64,000 nucleotides of DNA from an uncultured Flaviramulus sp. (GTDB taxonomy: Bacteria > Bacteroidota > Bacteroidia > Flavobacteriales > Flavobacteriaceae). A program made the position numbers and the translations under genes. Shown piece by piece: positions 37,118-45,344 of this stretch. The stretch spans positions 1 through 64,000 of the forward strand of contig CANLXL010000004.1 of assembly GCA_947495125.1 (NCBI GenBank), read 5' to 3'. Every line of letters starts with the position of its first letter. Positions within the stretch are counted from its first letter, which is position 1. Below the pieces are notes generated by a model. That model saw nothing but the letters and a program-made list of their open reading frames with translations. It was not told where the DNA came from and did not search any database.

Positions 37118-37489
37118 TTAAGGTGTCACTTCTGCCGCTTCTCTTTTGTTCTTGGCAATAGTTTCAATAAGACTCGGTACTTTTTCAAATACCGCGGCTA
37201 ATCCTTTAGTTTTTCCGGCAGAAAGGAATGATATTTCATCTTCTCTACTCACTAAAAACCCAATAGGTTCAATGCCAACACCGGCTCCAGCACCCATACC
37301 TTCGCCTCGTTTTCCTTTAGCTTCTGTGCCTTCTCCTCCTCCTGAACCGAAGCCCATACCTACTTTAATAACTGGTACACACTTAAATTCTCCGAGTTCA
37401 AACTGATTGCCAACAACGGTTTCAGTTTTGGCTTCAGATTTTATAAAGTCCGTTATTCGTCCTAATAATTCTTCAAAATGTAATTCCAT
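37118..37489 (-). CDS. ytfJ: GerW/YtfJ family protein
   Basis: A 123-residue cytoplasmic protein of the family known from spore formers as YtfJ/GerW. Hallmarks are an N-terminal helical part (ELHFEELLGRITDFIKSEAKTETVVGNQFELGEFKCVPVIKVGMGFGSGGGEG), a Gly-rich low-complexity loop (about 49-75), and GIEPIGFLVSREDEISFLSAGKTKGLAAVFEKVPSLIETI. The biochemical role is unknown. It lies 11 bp behind a DUF2953/YtfI-like gene, the same pair as in Bacillus, although this organism should not sporulate. Confidence 0.85.
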   Translation of the reverse strand: MELHFEELLGRITDFIKSEAKTETVVGNQFELGEFKCVPVIKVGMGFGSGGGEGTEAKGKRGEGMGAGAGVGIEPIGFLVSREDEISFLSAGKTKGLAAVFEKVPSLIETIAKNKREAAEVTP

Positions 37490-37500
37490 AATATGATGTT

Positions 37501-37998
37501 TTAAAAGTTAATAAATGATTTAATTATTCGAATTGGTTTACTCTCCAGGTGCAATACCAATTGATTTCTGTCTTCAAAATTGATGTGAAAGCCACCGAAT
37601 TTGTAGTTTAGAAATGCGAATATGGGATATAACTTTGCATTTGCTAAACAATCACCGGTATCTATATCCACCACCAACTTTTTTATTTTTAATGTTTTTA
37701 GTAACCGCAAGCCTACTTCAAATGAAAACGATGTGTTTCCTTTTTTTTTCTTTTTTATTGTTTTAGGTTTCGATGGTTTTTTTTTACTTCGAAATGGATA
37801 GACGTAAAAATTCAGGAAAAATACAGTCAACTTTATCCGAAGTACTTCTTTTTTGTCTCCCAAAACAGCTGCCTTTATAATACCTTGTTGCCGAACGAAA
37901 TACGTGTCATTTCTGGTGTCTACATACAACATAATTGGTGTTAATAATAAATATGCAAGTGCAGCAAACAGTATTGTTAAAACGGCTAATGTAACCAT
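37501..37998 (-). CDS. DUF2953 (YtfI-like) membrane protein
   Basis: A 165-residue protein with one N-terminal membrane segment (VTLAVLTILFAALAYLLLTPIMLYV) and a soluble domain. A Lys-rich linker (about 90-107) precedes the DUF2953-like part (LRLLKTLKIKKLVVDIDTGDCLANAKLYPIFAFLNYKFGGFHINFEDRN). It is first in a two-gene unit with the YtfJ-like protein. Function is unknown. The pairing suggests a complex in which this protein anchors YtfJ at the membrane. Confidence 0.75.
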   Translation of the reverse strand: MVTLAVLTILFAALAYLLLTPIMLYVDTRNDTYFVRQQGIIKAAVLGDKKEVLRIKLTVFFLNFYVYPFRSKKKPSKPKTIKKKKKGNTSFSFEVGLRLLKTLKIKKLVVDIDTGDCLANAKLYPIFAFLNYKFGGFHINFEDRNQLVLHLESKPIRIIKSFINF

Positions 37999-38013
37999 CG
38001 CTAAATTTTTGTC

Positions 38014-38056
38014 TAAAGGAACTTTAATACTTATAGATAGGCAATGATATTGATCA
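38014..38056 (-). promoter_or_regulatory. FNR-like operator of the YtfI/YtfJ-like unit
   Basis: TGATATTGATCA at 38045-38056. Leftward, TTCCTTTA starts at 38021, 29.5 bp from the centre. It has T in place of the usual A in the second base of the -7 box. Predicted leader about 11 bases. Confidence 0.55.
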
Positions 38057-38123
38057 GTTATGCTCTTTTATAGTTTGAGTTATACCTTTTTCGATAGGGC
38101 GAACGTTCTTTTATCTCTGCGAA

Positions 38124-38879
38124 TCACAAATTTTGTTCAGCCTTTAAAATATTTCTAAAGCGTGTAGCACTTAAATAATGATCGTCTAACAATTTGCCAT
38201 TGTGTAGTAAGCCGAAAACGCCAAAACCAGAGGGCCCGTTTTTAGCTTCCTGTGCGGATTCTATTTTTGATACTTTTAAGTCAACATCAAAATCCATAGC
38301 TACGTTTAGCATGGCTTCAACAGATTTTTCATGCCAGGGGCACTGATCGGCGTAGAGCAGGTGCCAGCCTTCATATTTCTGTTGCTGCCTTGTCCAGTCG
38401 AAGAGTTTAGGGTCCGGAGTTTTGGTGCGCCATTTTTTTGACATTAATTCAAATCGCCCTCTCTGATCCACCTGAGTGAAGCCGTTCTTTTCAAAAAGGC
38501 TTTTATTGGTAATCCATGAGCCCTTGCTAGTCATAACACATAAACCATTCATTTTCCTTGTTTTGGCATCCTTTTCTGCTTCGTTTATAAGCATAGTGCC
38601 CAGGCCCTTATTTCTGTCTTTCTTTGAATAAATGTACATGCAATGAATAAACATAAAATTATGGGCATCTACCGGTCTCCATGCATCTATGGCCGGAATA
38701 TATTCTATAAAACCAAGCATTTTATCGGCTTCATTTTTTAGAATTTTTAACCGTAATCCTTCTTTGTATCGTTTTTCAAACCATAATTGCTTGCTTTTAA
38801 ACGCTGGCTTTTTAATGTCCTTGATGCAGAAAAATGTTTCTTTTTCAGCATTATTCGGTGTAACGTCTATTATTTTCAT
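38124..38879 (-). CDS. GNAT acetyltransferase with YoaP-like C-terminal domain
   Basis: A 251-residue cytoplasmic protein. Residues about 1-145 form a GNAT fold with the acetyl-CoA motif IYSKKDRNKGLGTMLINEAEKDAK. Residues about 165-250 form a thioredoxin-like YoaP-type domain (WHLLYADQCPWHEKSVEAMLNVAMDFDVDLKVSKI, then GFGVFGLLHNGKLLDDHYLSATRFRNIL). The substrate is unknown. It is third gene of an operon behind the polymer-forming membrane protein and the SnoaL-like protein, under an FNR-like operator. Confidence 0.82.
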   Translation of the reverse strand: MKIIDVTPNNAEKETFFCIKDIKKPAFKSKQLWFEKRYKEGLRLKILKNEADKMLGFIEYIPAIDAWRPVDAHNFMFIHCMYIYSKKDRNKGLGTMLINEAEKDAKTRKMNGLCVMTSKGSWITNKSLFEKNGFTQVDQRGRFELMSKKWRTKTPDPKLFDWTRQQQKYEGWHLLYADQCPWHEKSVEAMLNVAMDFDVDLKVSKIESAQEAKNGPSGFGVFGLLHNGKLLDDHYLSATRFRNILKAEQNL

Positions 38880-38889
38880 GAGTTCTGTT

Positions 38890-39279
38890 TTATCGTTTTG
38901 AAAAAGTGACAGTAGGTATCACGGGGATGTCCCAAGCTTCTTTAATTTTACTATCAATAATACACCATACAACGATCGCGTCAATTTCCATTTGTTTGCC
39001 GTCCAGCAACATCGTGTCTTTCACATGTGTGATGATGATTTCATCTCCCATAGGTGTTATGGATATGGGATTTACCTTAAAGGAACCACTGGTATGACCA
39101 CCGATTTTTTTGAAGAAGTCTTTCAAACCGGATAGGCCGAAGTAATCTCCATGCATCTCGGGCAACTTAGGATTAATATAATGCCAAACGAAATCTTTGG
39201 CCAATACTTTAGCCACAGTGTTGGGGTTAGCTGGATTAAACCTCTTTAAAATACTAATATTTGGATGTTCTTCATTCAT
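38890..39279 (-). CDS. SnoaL/NTF2-like protein
   Basis: A 129-residue cone-shaped alpha+beta protein of the nuclear transport factor 2 superfamily (LKRFNPANPNTVAKVLAKDFVWHYINPKLPEMHGDYFGLSGLKDFFKKIGGHTSGSFKVNPISITPMGDEIIITHVKDTMLLDGKQMEIDAIVVWCIIDSKIKEAWDIP). Members bind or convert small hydrophobic molecules, and no specific activity can be read here. It lies between the polymer-forming protein (4 bp) and the GNAT gene (10 bp). Confidence 0.78.
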   Translation of the reverse strand: MNEEHPNISILKRFNPANPNTVAKVLAKDFVWHYINPKLPEMHGDYFGLSGLKDFFKKIGGHTSGSFKVNPISITPMGDEIIITHVKDTMLLDGKQMEIDAIVVWCIIDSKIKEAWDIPVIPTVTFSKR

Positions 39280-39283
39280 GATC

Positions 39284-40411
39284 TTAATTTTTATCCAATT
39301 GCTTCTTAGGATGAAGGACCTTTAAAGTCAGAGCGCCATAGGTAATTGATAGGATAATAACAGAAATCATTATACCCATAAAAGGAATAGTCGTGAGTAA
39401 GCGCAATACAATAGCACATAATAATGCTAGAAATGTCATACTCCAAAACCCCCAATTCTTTTCATTTCTATTTCTCAAATAATAAACAACTAATAAGGCT
39501 GCCACCAAATGACCAAACAAGAGACTAAATACAAAAATTGCAGTTGCAAAAAGGCCTAGAGGGATGCCTATTATCATAAGAAAAGCAAGGAGGATCAGCA
39601 ATGGAATTCCAATCAGATAAATCAACCCGAAGCCAAAGCTTTTTAATAAGTTATTTTCTAAACCTTCAGTTGCGCTTGAAAATGCATTTCTAAAAAGTGC
39701 ATGTAAAACGAAGATAACTAATAATGAAGATAAGATATAGGATACCCATAATTTAATTGAAGTTGTCCCAAAAGTGGTTAAGGCCAATTGCGATTTTTCC
39801 TCTTTGAAATCTTCATTGAACTGAGCTTCAGTATGCACTAGTGAGCTTTTAAAATCTATGTCTCCATCGCTATTCCAATATTCCACATCATTATAGAATT
39901 GAGCATTTGCCCCGATGGTGATATCTTCTCCTATTATTTTTGAAGTTTCTTTTATGGTTCCATCAATTAGAACGTCAGCTCCTTTTATGTCAAGCTTTCC
40001 AATGACATCACCATGTATTTCAATATTTCCGGCAAAACATTTCAGGTTACCGCGTATTAGAGCATTTTCAGTAAGGACGACTTCTCCGCCAAAAACAATT
40101 AAATCATCACCGATTTCTGAGTCAATGGTAGCTCTTCCAACGGCTATACGCACGTCATCTGCTACATAGTTGCTGAGAAATAATTCTCCTACGGCTGCCG
40201 TCAAGTCGCCATTAATACTATCATTAACCATAAGATTTCCTCCGGCAATGACCAAATCTCCTTGTATTGGGGCATTTACCTTAATGGTTTCTCCTGCATG
40301 ATATGTATCATCTTCCCGGGGTTTATCAATTAAGATATCACCATCATTCTCTGTTTGGCCAAAAGCAGCCATTGACCAGAGTCCAATAAGCAAAATAGTT
40401 ATAGTTTTCAT
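39284..40411 (-). CDS. Polymer-forming (bactofilin-like) protein with membrane domain
   Basis: A 375-residue protein with signal peptide (MKTITILLIGLWSMAAFGQ), a right-handed beta-helix repeat region (about 25-195; GDLVIAGGNLMVNDSINGDLTAAVGELFLSNYVADDVRIAVGRATIDSEIGDDLIVFGGEV) and four hydrophobic helices (about 225-365). The repeats resemble DUF583/bactofilin domains but are exported, so they probably form a patch outside the inner membrane. First gene of the operon down to 38124. A role in envelope maintenance is an inference. Confidence 0.75.
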   Translation of the reverse strand: MKTITILLIGLWSMAAFGQTENDGDILIDKPREDDTYHAGETIKVNAPIQGDLVIAGGNLMVNDSINGDLTAAVGELFLSNYVADDVRIAVGRATIDSEIGDDLIVFGGEVVLTENALIRGNLKCFAGNIEIHGDVIGKLDIKGADVLIDGTIKETSKIIGEDITIGANAQFYNDVEYWNSDGDIDFKSSLVHTEAQFNEDFKEEKSQLALTTFGTTSIKLWVSYILSSLLVIFVLHALFRNAFSSATEGLENNLLKSFGFGLIYLIGIPLLILLAFLMIIGIPLGLFATAIFVFSLLFGHLVAALLVVYYLRNRNEKNWGFWSMTFLALLCAIVLRLLTTIPFMGIMISVIILSITYGALTLKVLHPKKQLDKN

Positions 40412-40435
40412 TTTATGAATTTTTCAATTAATCAT

Positions 40436-40478
40436 TAAATCTACTAGCTTTCAATGGTTTAAAAAATGATATAAATCA
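40436..40478 (-). promoter_or_regulatory. FNR-like operator and -7 box of the bactofilin-like operon
   Basis: TGATATAAATCA at 40467-40478. Leftward, TAGATTTA starts at 40443, 29.5 bp from the centre. Predicted leader about 20 bases. Confidence 0.7.
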
Positions 40479-40555
40479 ACTAAGGCTTTGTGCTTTTAAA
40501 CCCTTTTCGATTTATAATACGCTGATTTTAAATTATAGTAATGAGGTTTTGGGTA

Positions 40556-40598
40556 TGATGCATATCATTTGGCATTAAAATGGAATTGAATACCTTAA
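40556..40598 (+). promoter_or_regulatory. FNR-like operator and -7 box of the redox-protein gene
   Basis: TGATGCATATCA at 40556-40567. TACCTTAA starts at 40591, 29.5 bp from the centre. Predicted leader about 48 bases. It lies 78 bp from the leftward operator, so each direction has its own site. Confidence 0.6.
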
Positions 40599-40650
40599 TA
40601 ATATTAACTGTATAGGCGTTTTAAGCTAAAAAAACTTAATTATCGATACT

Positions 40651-41499
40651 ATGAACACTTCTATAAAACAAAAGAACGATGCTAAAGAGATTTTTAAACA
40701 CTGCGGTACCTGCTCCAGAACCTTTGCCCACATAATGAATCGAGAATTTGGTCATCCGAAAGCTCTGGAAGAATACGCTTTGAATCCTCTTGCAGGAGGT
40801 ATAATGAACCAAGGACATCAATGCGGTATGCTTTGGGGGACTGCACTGGCAGTAGGAGCGGAGTCCTATCGAAAACATGATGACATGGATAGTGCCATTG
40901 CCGTAGCTCTAAGTGCTACCCAAAAAATTATAGATTCTTTTGTGGAACATACTGGTGTGACAGATTGCAAAGATATTATTGGTTACGACCTGACCAATAT
41001 TATTGGTATGACGGCATTTATGTTGAAGGTTACCCTTCAGGGCGCAGAAAACAGTTATTGTTTCAACTTGGCTGAAGAATGGGCCCCGAAGGCAGTTGAT
41101 GTGGCCAATAGAAGTTTGTCTAAAAGTATCAACGTTAAAATACAAACGTTGAGTTGTGCATCGGAAGTTGTAAAAAAACTGGGCGGCAGTAACGAAGAAA
41201 TGGTAATGGTGGCAGGATATGCAGGAGGACTAGGTTTAAGTGGAGGTGCCTGTGGTGCTTTGAGTGCTGCTATTTGGAAGAAGATGTTGGATTGGTGTAG
41301 AGAAAACCCTGGTAAAAAGCCTCCATATTTCAATAATAAAATCGCTAAAAAGATGCTCAAGGCGTTTAACAAGGTGACAAATAATACCATGTGGTGTAGT
41401 ACTATTTGTGGACAATATTTTAGAACTTTAGAAGATCATACAGCATACATATCGAAAGGAGGTTGTAAAACCCTTATAGAGGCATTAGCTAATGTCTAA
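40651..41499 (+). CDS. C_GCAxxG_C_C family putative redox protein
   Basis: A 282-residue cytoplasmic protein rich in Cys. Motifs of the C_GCAxxG_C_C family appear twice: HCGTCSRTF with NPLAGGIMNQGHQCGMLWGTAL in the N-terminal half, and SCASEVV with GGLGLSGGACGALSAAIWKKMLDWC in the C-terminal half, then CSTICGQYF and GGCKTLIEAL. The internal duplication suggests a pseudo-symmetric metal or thiol redox centre. The reaction is unknown for the family. A single-gene unit with its own FNR-like promoter, in keeping with a low-oxygen role. Confidence 0.8.
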   Translation: MNTSIKQKNDAKEIFKHCGTCSRTFAHIMNREFGHPKALEEYALNPLAGGIMNQGHQCGMLWGTALAVGAESYRKHDDMDSAIAVALSATQKIIDSFVEHTGVTDCKDIIGYDLTNIIGMTAFMLKVTLQGAENSYCFNLAEEWAPKAVDVANRSLSKSINVKIQTLSCASEVVKKLGGSNEEMVMVAGYAGGLGLSGGACGALSAAIWKKMLDWCRENPGKKPPYFNNKIAKKMLKAFNKVTNNTMWCSTICGQYFRTLEDHTAYISKGGCKTLIEALANV

Positions 41500-41558
41500 T
41501 CACTTTGGCTTTGAATGAAAATCAGTGAAAGGCACTAAGCATATAATGTTACGCAGCA

Positions 41559-42779
41559 TCAAAAACCGGATTGGAGTTCTAAAAAAGTAATCTCCGGTCT
41601 CACACCAATTCTTGCTGGAAAGCCCAGCCATCCTAACCCTCTATTAACGTATAGAAATTGATTTTTATATTGATATAAACCCGCCCAATGCTTGTATTTA
41701 TATTTTATCGGACTCCATTGTAAATTTTTATACCGAAAAGCGGCTTGCATACCATGGGTATGACCAGAGAGGGTTAACGCAATATTTGTTTTATCAATCA
41801 CTTCTTCAACCCAATGTGTAGGATCATGAGACAATAAAATTTTAAAGGGAATCTCTTCGATATTTTCTGAAGCTTTCTTGAGATTACCATACTGCTTCGA
41901 CGGTGGCTTTCCCCAATTCTCGACCCCAATAATGGCTATGTGTTGATTGTTCTTTGAAATAACTTCTGATGCATTGAGTAAAAGTTTAAAACCGATATTT
42001 TTGTAAAACTGTTTTATGGCTTCAAAATTTTTTTTCTTTTCCGCCCTGGTATCCCATGTACTATAATCACCATAATCATGATTGCCCAGTACGGCATATT
42101 TCCGTTTTTTAGCTTCAAATTTGTTAAACACATGTTCCCAACCCTTCAATTCCCAGGCATAATTATTTACCAAATCCCCAGTAATAAAAATATAATCCGG
42201 ATGTAAATGGTTTACTTTCTTAGCGACGCGTTCTATGATATCGTATCTATAATTAAAGCTCCCCAAATGAATATCTGATAGCTGGACAATACGTAATCCT
42301 TCAAAGGACCATGGTAAGTTATCGAATGTCATAGTATGATGGTGAACTTTAAACCTGTAAACAGCCTTGAATATGCCATAGAGTATCATAGAAAAGGGAA
42401 GCAATCCCGATAATAATCCTATTAGGGGAACCACGATTAACGATTCATTTTGAGAAAACATATAATTCGTAAAATAGAGTATCGATATAATGATTACGAA
42501 GATCAGCTTGGGTACGAATGAGGAAACGGTAAGTCCATAAAATGAAGAGATTAGTAGTTGTTTTCTAACCGGATTTATATGATCTAGAGTCGTTTTTAAA
42601 ACAATTATTGAAGTGATCAAACCAACGGTAAATATCCAAAACAGAACATGAATACTTTTTTGTAAAAATGAAGAGTCTAATAGCTTTGTTATAGATTTTA
42701 ACCAATAAAAGGCTAAGATATCTATACATAGAATGGCCATACATAACAAAATAATTGTAAAAAGAGAAAATGATCTCAT
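41559..42779 (-). CDS. Membrane-anchored metallophosphoesterase
   Basis: A 406-residue protein with four N-terminal membrane helices (to about residue 155) and a calcineurin-like phosphoesterase domain. Metal ligands are in QLSDIHLG, ITGDLVNN, LGNHDYGD, LLSHDPTHW and LSGHTHGMQ. The family includes YkuE/UDP-diacylglucosamine-hydrolase-like enzymes, so a lipid or envelope phosphoester substrate is plausible. The start overlaps the end of the phosphatidyltransferase gene by 4 bp, which links it to phospholipid metabolism. Confidence 0.85.
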   Translation of the reverse strand: MRSFSLFTIILLCMAILCIDILAFYWLKSITKLLDSSFLQKSIHVLFWIFTVGLITSIIVLKTTLDHINPVRKQLLISSFYGLTVSSFVPKLIFVIIISILYFTNYMFSQNESLIVVPLIGLLSGLLPFSMILYGIFKAVYRFKVHHHTMTFDNLPWSFEGLRIVQLSDIHLGSFNYRYDIIERVAKKVNHLHPDYIFITGDLVNNYAWELKGWEHVFNKFEAKKRKYAVLGNHDYGDYSTWDTRAEKKKNFEAIKQFYKNIGFKLLLNASEVISKNNQHIAIIGVENWGKPPSKQYGNLKKASENIEEIPFKILLSHDPTHWVEEVIDKTNIALTLSGHTHGMQAAFRYKNLQWSPIKYKYKHWAGLYQYKNQFLYVNRGLGWLGFPARIGVRPEITFLELQSGF

Positions 42780-43366
42780 GGCTTCTTTTTTAGGCGTCTT
42801 TTGTCCTTATATGCCCAATAAATTCCTTTTACATCCGAAGCCCAGTTATCGTACATGAATATAAGTGTGATTTCTTCAAAGGTTTCTAAAAGCCCGATGG
42901 CTATCATAACATAAAATATACTGTATTCCGGTGAAAAGAATAATGACCATAAAATGAAAACACTTTGTACAACCGCAGATAGTTTCGCTAAATAGGTATG
43001 AAAGGCAGTTGCTTTACCATATTTTAAGTAAGCGATAATCATTTGGATAATATAGGGCGTAAGTGCTAAAATTATCCAGAGAAGATTCGTCTTAATGAAT
43101 TCAGTTTCGAAATAAAATAAACCAAGAAGTCCTATTATTAATGTTACTTGATCCCCAAAGGAATCTAGTTGCGATCCTCTGGGGCTTGTAATTTTAAATT
43201 TTCTGGCCAAATAGCCGTCAATAGCATCTGTGGCGTAACTTATAAGAAGTAACCATGTGAAAATTAGTCGTAGGTCAAACCAAATCAGCATCAATAAAAC
43301 AGGAGCAGCCAAAATGCGATAGAAGGAAAACCAATCGGCTATATTGAAGTTTTTAAATGTTAGCAT
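42776..43366 (-). CDS. CDP-alcohol phosphatidyltransferase
   Basis: A 196-residue inner-membrane enzyme with several helices. It moves a phosphatidyl group from CDP-diacylglycerol to an alcohol. The full active-site pattern D-G-x2-A-R-x8-G-x3-D-x3-D is visible as DGYLARKFKITSPRGSQLDSFGD. The acceptor (glycerol phosphate, inositol or other) cannot be decided. It is third in the CbpA operon, 2 bp behind CbpM. Confidence 0.88.
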   Translation of the reverse strand: MLTFKNFNIADWFSFYRILAAPVLLMLIWFDLRLIFTWLLLISYATDAIDGYLARKFKITSPRGSQLDSFGDQVTLIIGLLGLFYFETEFIKTNLLWIILALTPYIIQMIIAYLKYGKATAFHTYLAKLSAVVQSVFILWSLFFSPEYSIFYVMIAIGLLETFEEITLIFMYDNWASDVKGIYWAYKDKRRLKKKP

Positions 43367-43368
43367 GG

Positions 43369-43665
43369 TTAAATATCTTTAAAACGGTTTAGTTTATTGT
43401 TCAGCAAAACAATCTCCTCTTGTAAGGACTTTACTTGTTTTAATAAATTATATATGGCATCAACGCCTTCTAAATTAATATCAAGATCGTAGTGTAATCT
43501 TATCATTTTTTCAATCTCTATAATTTGTGTTTTATGGATATAGTAAATGCCTTTAATACGTGTAATTTCAATGAGTTCAAATTCATGTAAAGCGCTTACA
43601 AAAGAAGTTGGTACATCATAATGTGAACAGAATAGTTGTATCGATATATACTCATGTGTTTCCAT
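43369..43665 (-). CDS. cbpM: Chaperone modulator CbpM-like protein
   Basis: A 98-residue MerR-like helix-turn-helix protein (EYISIQLFCSHYDVPTSFVSALHEFELIEITRIKGIYYIHKTQIIEIEKMIRLHYDLDINLEGVDAIYNLL) ending in a short coiled coil. In Escherichia coli CbpM binds and restrains the J-domain of CbpA. Here it starts 2 bp after the cbpA stop, the usual arrangement. Confidence 0.83.
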   Translation of the reverse strand: METHEYISIQLFCSHYDVPTSFVSALHEFELIEITRIKGIYYIHKTQIIEIEKMIRLHYDLDINLEGVDAIYNLLKQVKSLQEEIVLLNNKLNRFKDI

Positions 43666-43667
43666 AA

Positions 43668-44555
43668 TTACCGCAATTGTTGTAACTCCTTAATTAATTC
43701 TTTTTCTTTAGTGGTAAGATTTTTTGGTATTTTTAAGTTATAGGTTATATACAAATCACCAAATTGACCTTCCTTTTTATATTTTGGAAACCCTTTTCCT
43801 TTTAGTTTTATTTTGCTTCCGTTTTGAGTTTCCGGTTTTACCGTTAATTTTGCTTTCCCGTCAAACGTATCTATTGTGATATCTCCTCCCAATAACGCCG
43901 TATACAGATCTAAATCGATGGATGCATGGAGATCACTTCCGTTTCTTTTAAATTTTGAATGGTTTATAATTGAGAATTGGATATATAAATCACCATCAGG
44001 GCCTCCGTTTATACCTTTCCCACCATGCCCCTTTATTTTAATGACCTGACTATTTTCAACACCGGCCGGAATAGTAATGCGGATGTTTTTATGGTTTATA
44101 GTTAGTGTGCGTTTGTGCGTATGGTATGCGTCTTTTAGATCGAGCTGCAGTTCAGCATTAAAATCCTGGCCTCTAAATTTAACTTGCTGCCCTCGAGCTT
44201 TTGATGGCCTGCCGCCGAACATAGATTCGAAAAAATCTGAAAAACCCTCACCGGCAAAACCTCCTGAATAGCTTTGACCGCTTCTTTGATAATTCTGCTG
44301 TTGTCGTTGGGCTTTTTCATAATCTTCAGCGTGTTGCCAATGTTCACCATAAGCATCATATTTCTTACGATTTTCAGGATTACTTAATACCTCATTCGCC
44401 TCGTTAACTTCTTTGAACTTTTTTTCGGCAGATTTATCATTTGGATTTAAATCGGGATGGTATTTACGTGCCAATTTCCGATAGGCCTTTTTTATATCCT
44501 TTTCCGAGGCATTTTTTGATAATCCTAATATTTTATAATAATCTATAAACGCCAT
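43668..44555 (-). CDS. cbpA: CbpA-type DnaJ co-chaperone
   Basis: A 295-residue J-domain co-chaperone of Hsp70. J-domain at 4-70 with the HPD triad at His33-Asp35 (RKYHPDLNP), a Gly/Phe-rich linker with [17 protein letters not shown], and two C-terminal substrate-binding beta domains ([73 protein letters not shown]). The zinc-finger of DnaJ proper is absent. First gene of the cbpA-cbpM-lipid operon. Confidence 0.92.
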   Translation of the reverse strand: MAFIDYYKILGLSKNASEKDIKKAYRKLARKYHPDLNPNDKSAEKKFKEVNEANEVLSNPENRKKYDAYGEHWQHAEDYEKAQRQQQNYQRSGQSYSGGFAGEGFSDFFESMFGGRPSKARGQQVKFRGQDFNAELQLDLKDAYHTHKRTLTINHKNIRITIPAGVENSQVIKIKGHGGKGINGGPDGDLYIQFSIINHSKFKRNGSDLHASIDLDLYTALLGGDITIDTFDGKAKLTVKPETQNGSKIKLKGKGFPKYKKEGQFGDLYITYNLKIPKNLTTKEKELIKELQQLR

Positions 44556-44597
44556 TTACCTGTTTTAAAATTTTCTTTGGAATCATTAATTACAGAT

Positions 44598-44640
44598 TAA
44601 AAATAATTGTAAAAAGTTGAGTTTCAAATGACCAATATCA
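44598..44640 (-). promoter_or_regulatory. FNR-like operator and -7 box of the cbpA operon
   Basis: TGACCAATATCA at 44629-44640 (T to C change in the outer left half-site). Leftward, TATTTTTA starts at 44605, 29.5 bp from the centre. Predicted leader about 38 bases. Confidence 0.6.
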
Positions 44641-44668
44641 TTTACCATTCCAGCCAATGGGTGTATCA

Positions 44669-45337
44669 TTAAGTGATGATTTTTCCATCGCCCATTTGAA
44701 TGATCCGATCCGTTTTATGGGCAAAATCCTGGTCATGGGTAACTACAAGTAAAGACAAACCCTGTTCATCGCTTAATTGCTTAAAAATATTAAAAACGTT
44801 TTCTGAATTGTAGCTGTCTAAGTTTCCCGTGGGTTCATCACCCATTATAATAGAAGGATTATTTATAAGAGCTCTAGCGATGGCGACACGTTGTTTTTCT
44901 CCTCCGGAAATCCGGGAAGCGCGTTTTTTTGCTAAATGATCTATATTGAGCATTTCTAGTTTTTGCATGGCATCATGTTCAATGTCCAACAATGATTTTT
45001 CCGCCAGCTTTTTTGCGGGTAGCATCACGTTTTCCAATACTGAAAATTCTGAAAGTAAGTAGTGAAATTGAAATACAAAACCTATGTGTTTGTTTCTAAT
45101 ATAAGAAAGATGCCACCTACTTTGATTAGTAATAAGCTGATTATTTAAGTATAATTCACCTTCATAGTCAGTATCCATCGTTGAGAGAATATAAAGAAGC
45201 GTTGATTTCCCACAGCCCGATTTCCCCATGATAGATACAAACTCACCTTTTTCAACTTGAAAATTTATATCCTTCAAAACATGAAACAGGATAGGCTTTT
45301 TAAAGTATTTATTAATATGTTTTGCTTCCAATACCAT
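44669..45337 (-). CDS. ABC exporter ATPase (LolD/MacB type)
   Basis: A 222-residue cytoplasmic ATPase of the LolD/MacB group. Walker A is GKSGCGKST, signature ISGGEKQRVAIARAL, Walker B SIIMGDEPTGNLD (MGDE where LADE is usual) and switch His in VVTHDQDFAHKTDR. Last gene of the five-gene envelope operon; it energises the FtsX-type permease encoded just upstream. Confidence 0.9.
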   Translation of the reverse strand: MVLEAKHINKYFKKPILFHVLKDINFQVEKGEFVSIMGKSGCGKSTLLYILSTMDTDYEGELYLNNQLITNQSRWHLSYIRNKHIGFVFQFHYLLSEFSVLENVMLPAKKLAEKSLLDIEHDAMQKLEMLNIDHLAKKRASRISGGEKQRVAIARALINNPSIIMGDEPTGNLDSYNSENVFNIFKQLSDEQGLSLLVVTHDQDFAHKTDRIIQMGDGKIIT

Positions 45338-45344
45338 GTTCTTG

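Noticed and set aside
37146-37406. Plus-strand frame over the YtfJ-like gene
   Set aside because: It is Pro/Ser-rich antisense to the Gly-rich loop of a clearly recognisable family member.
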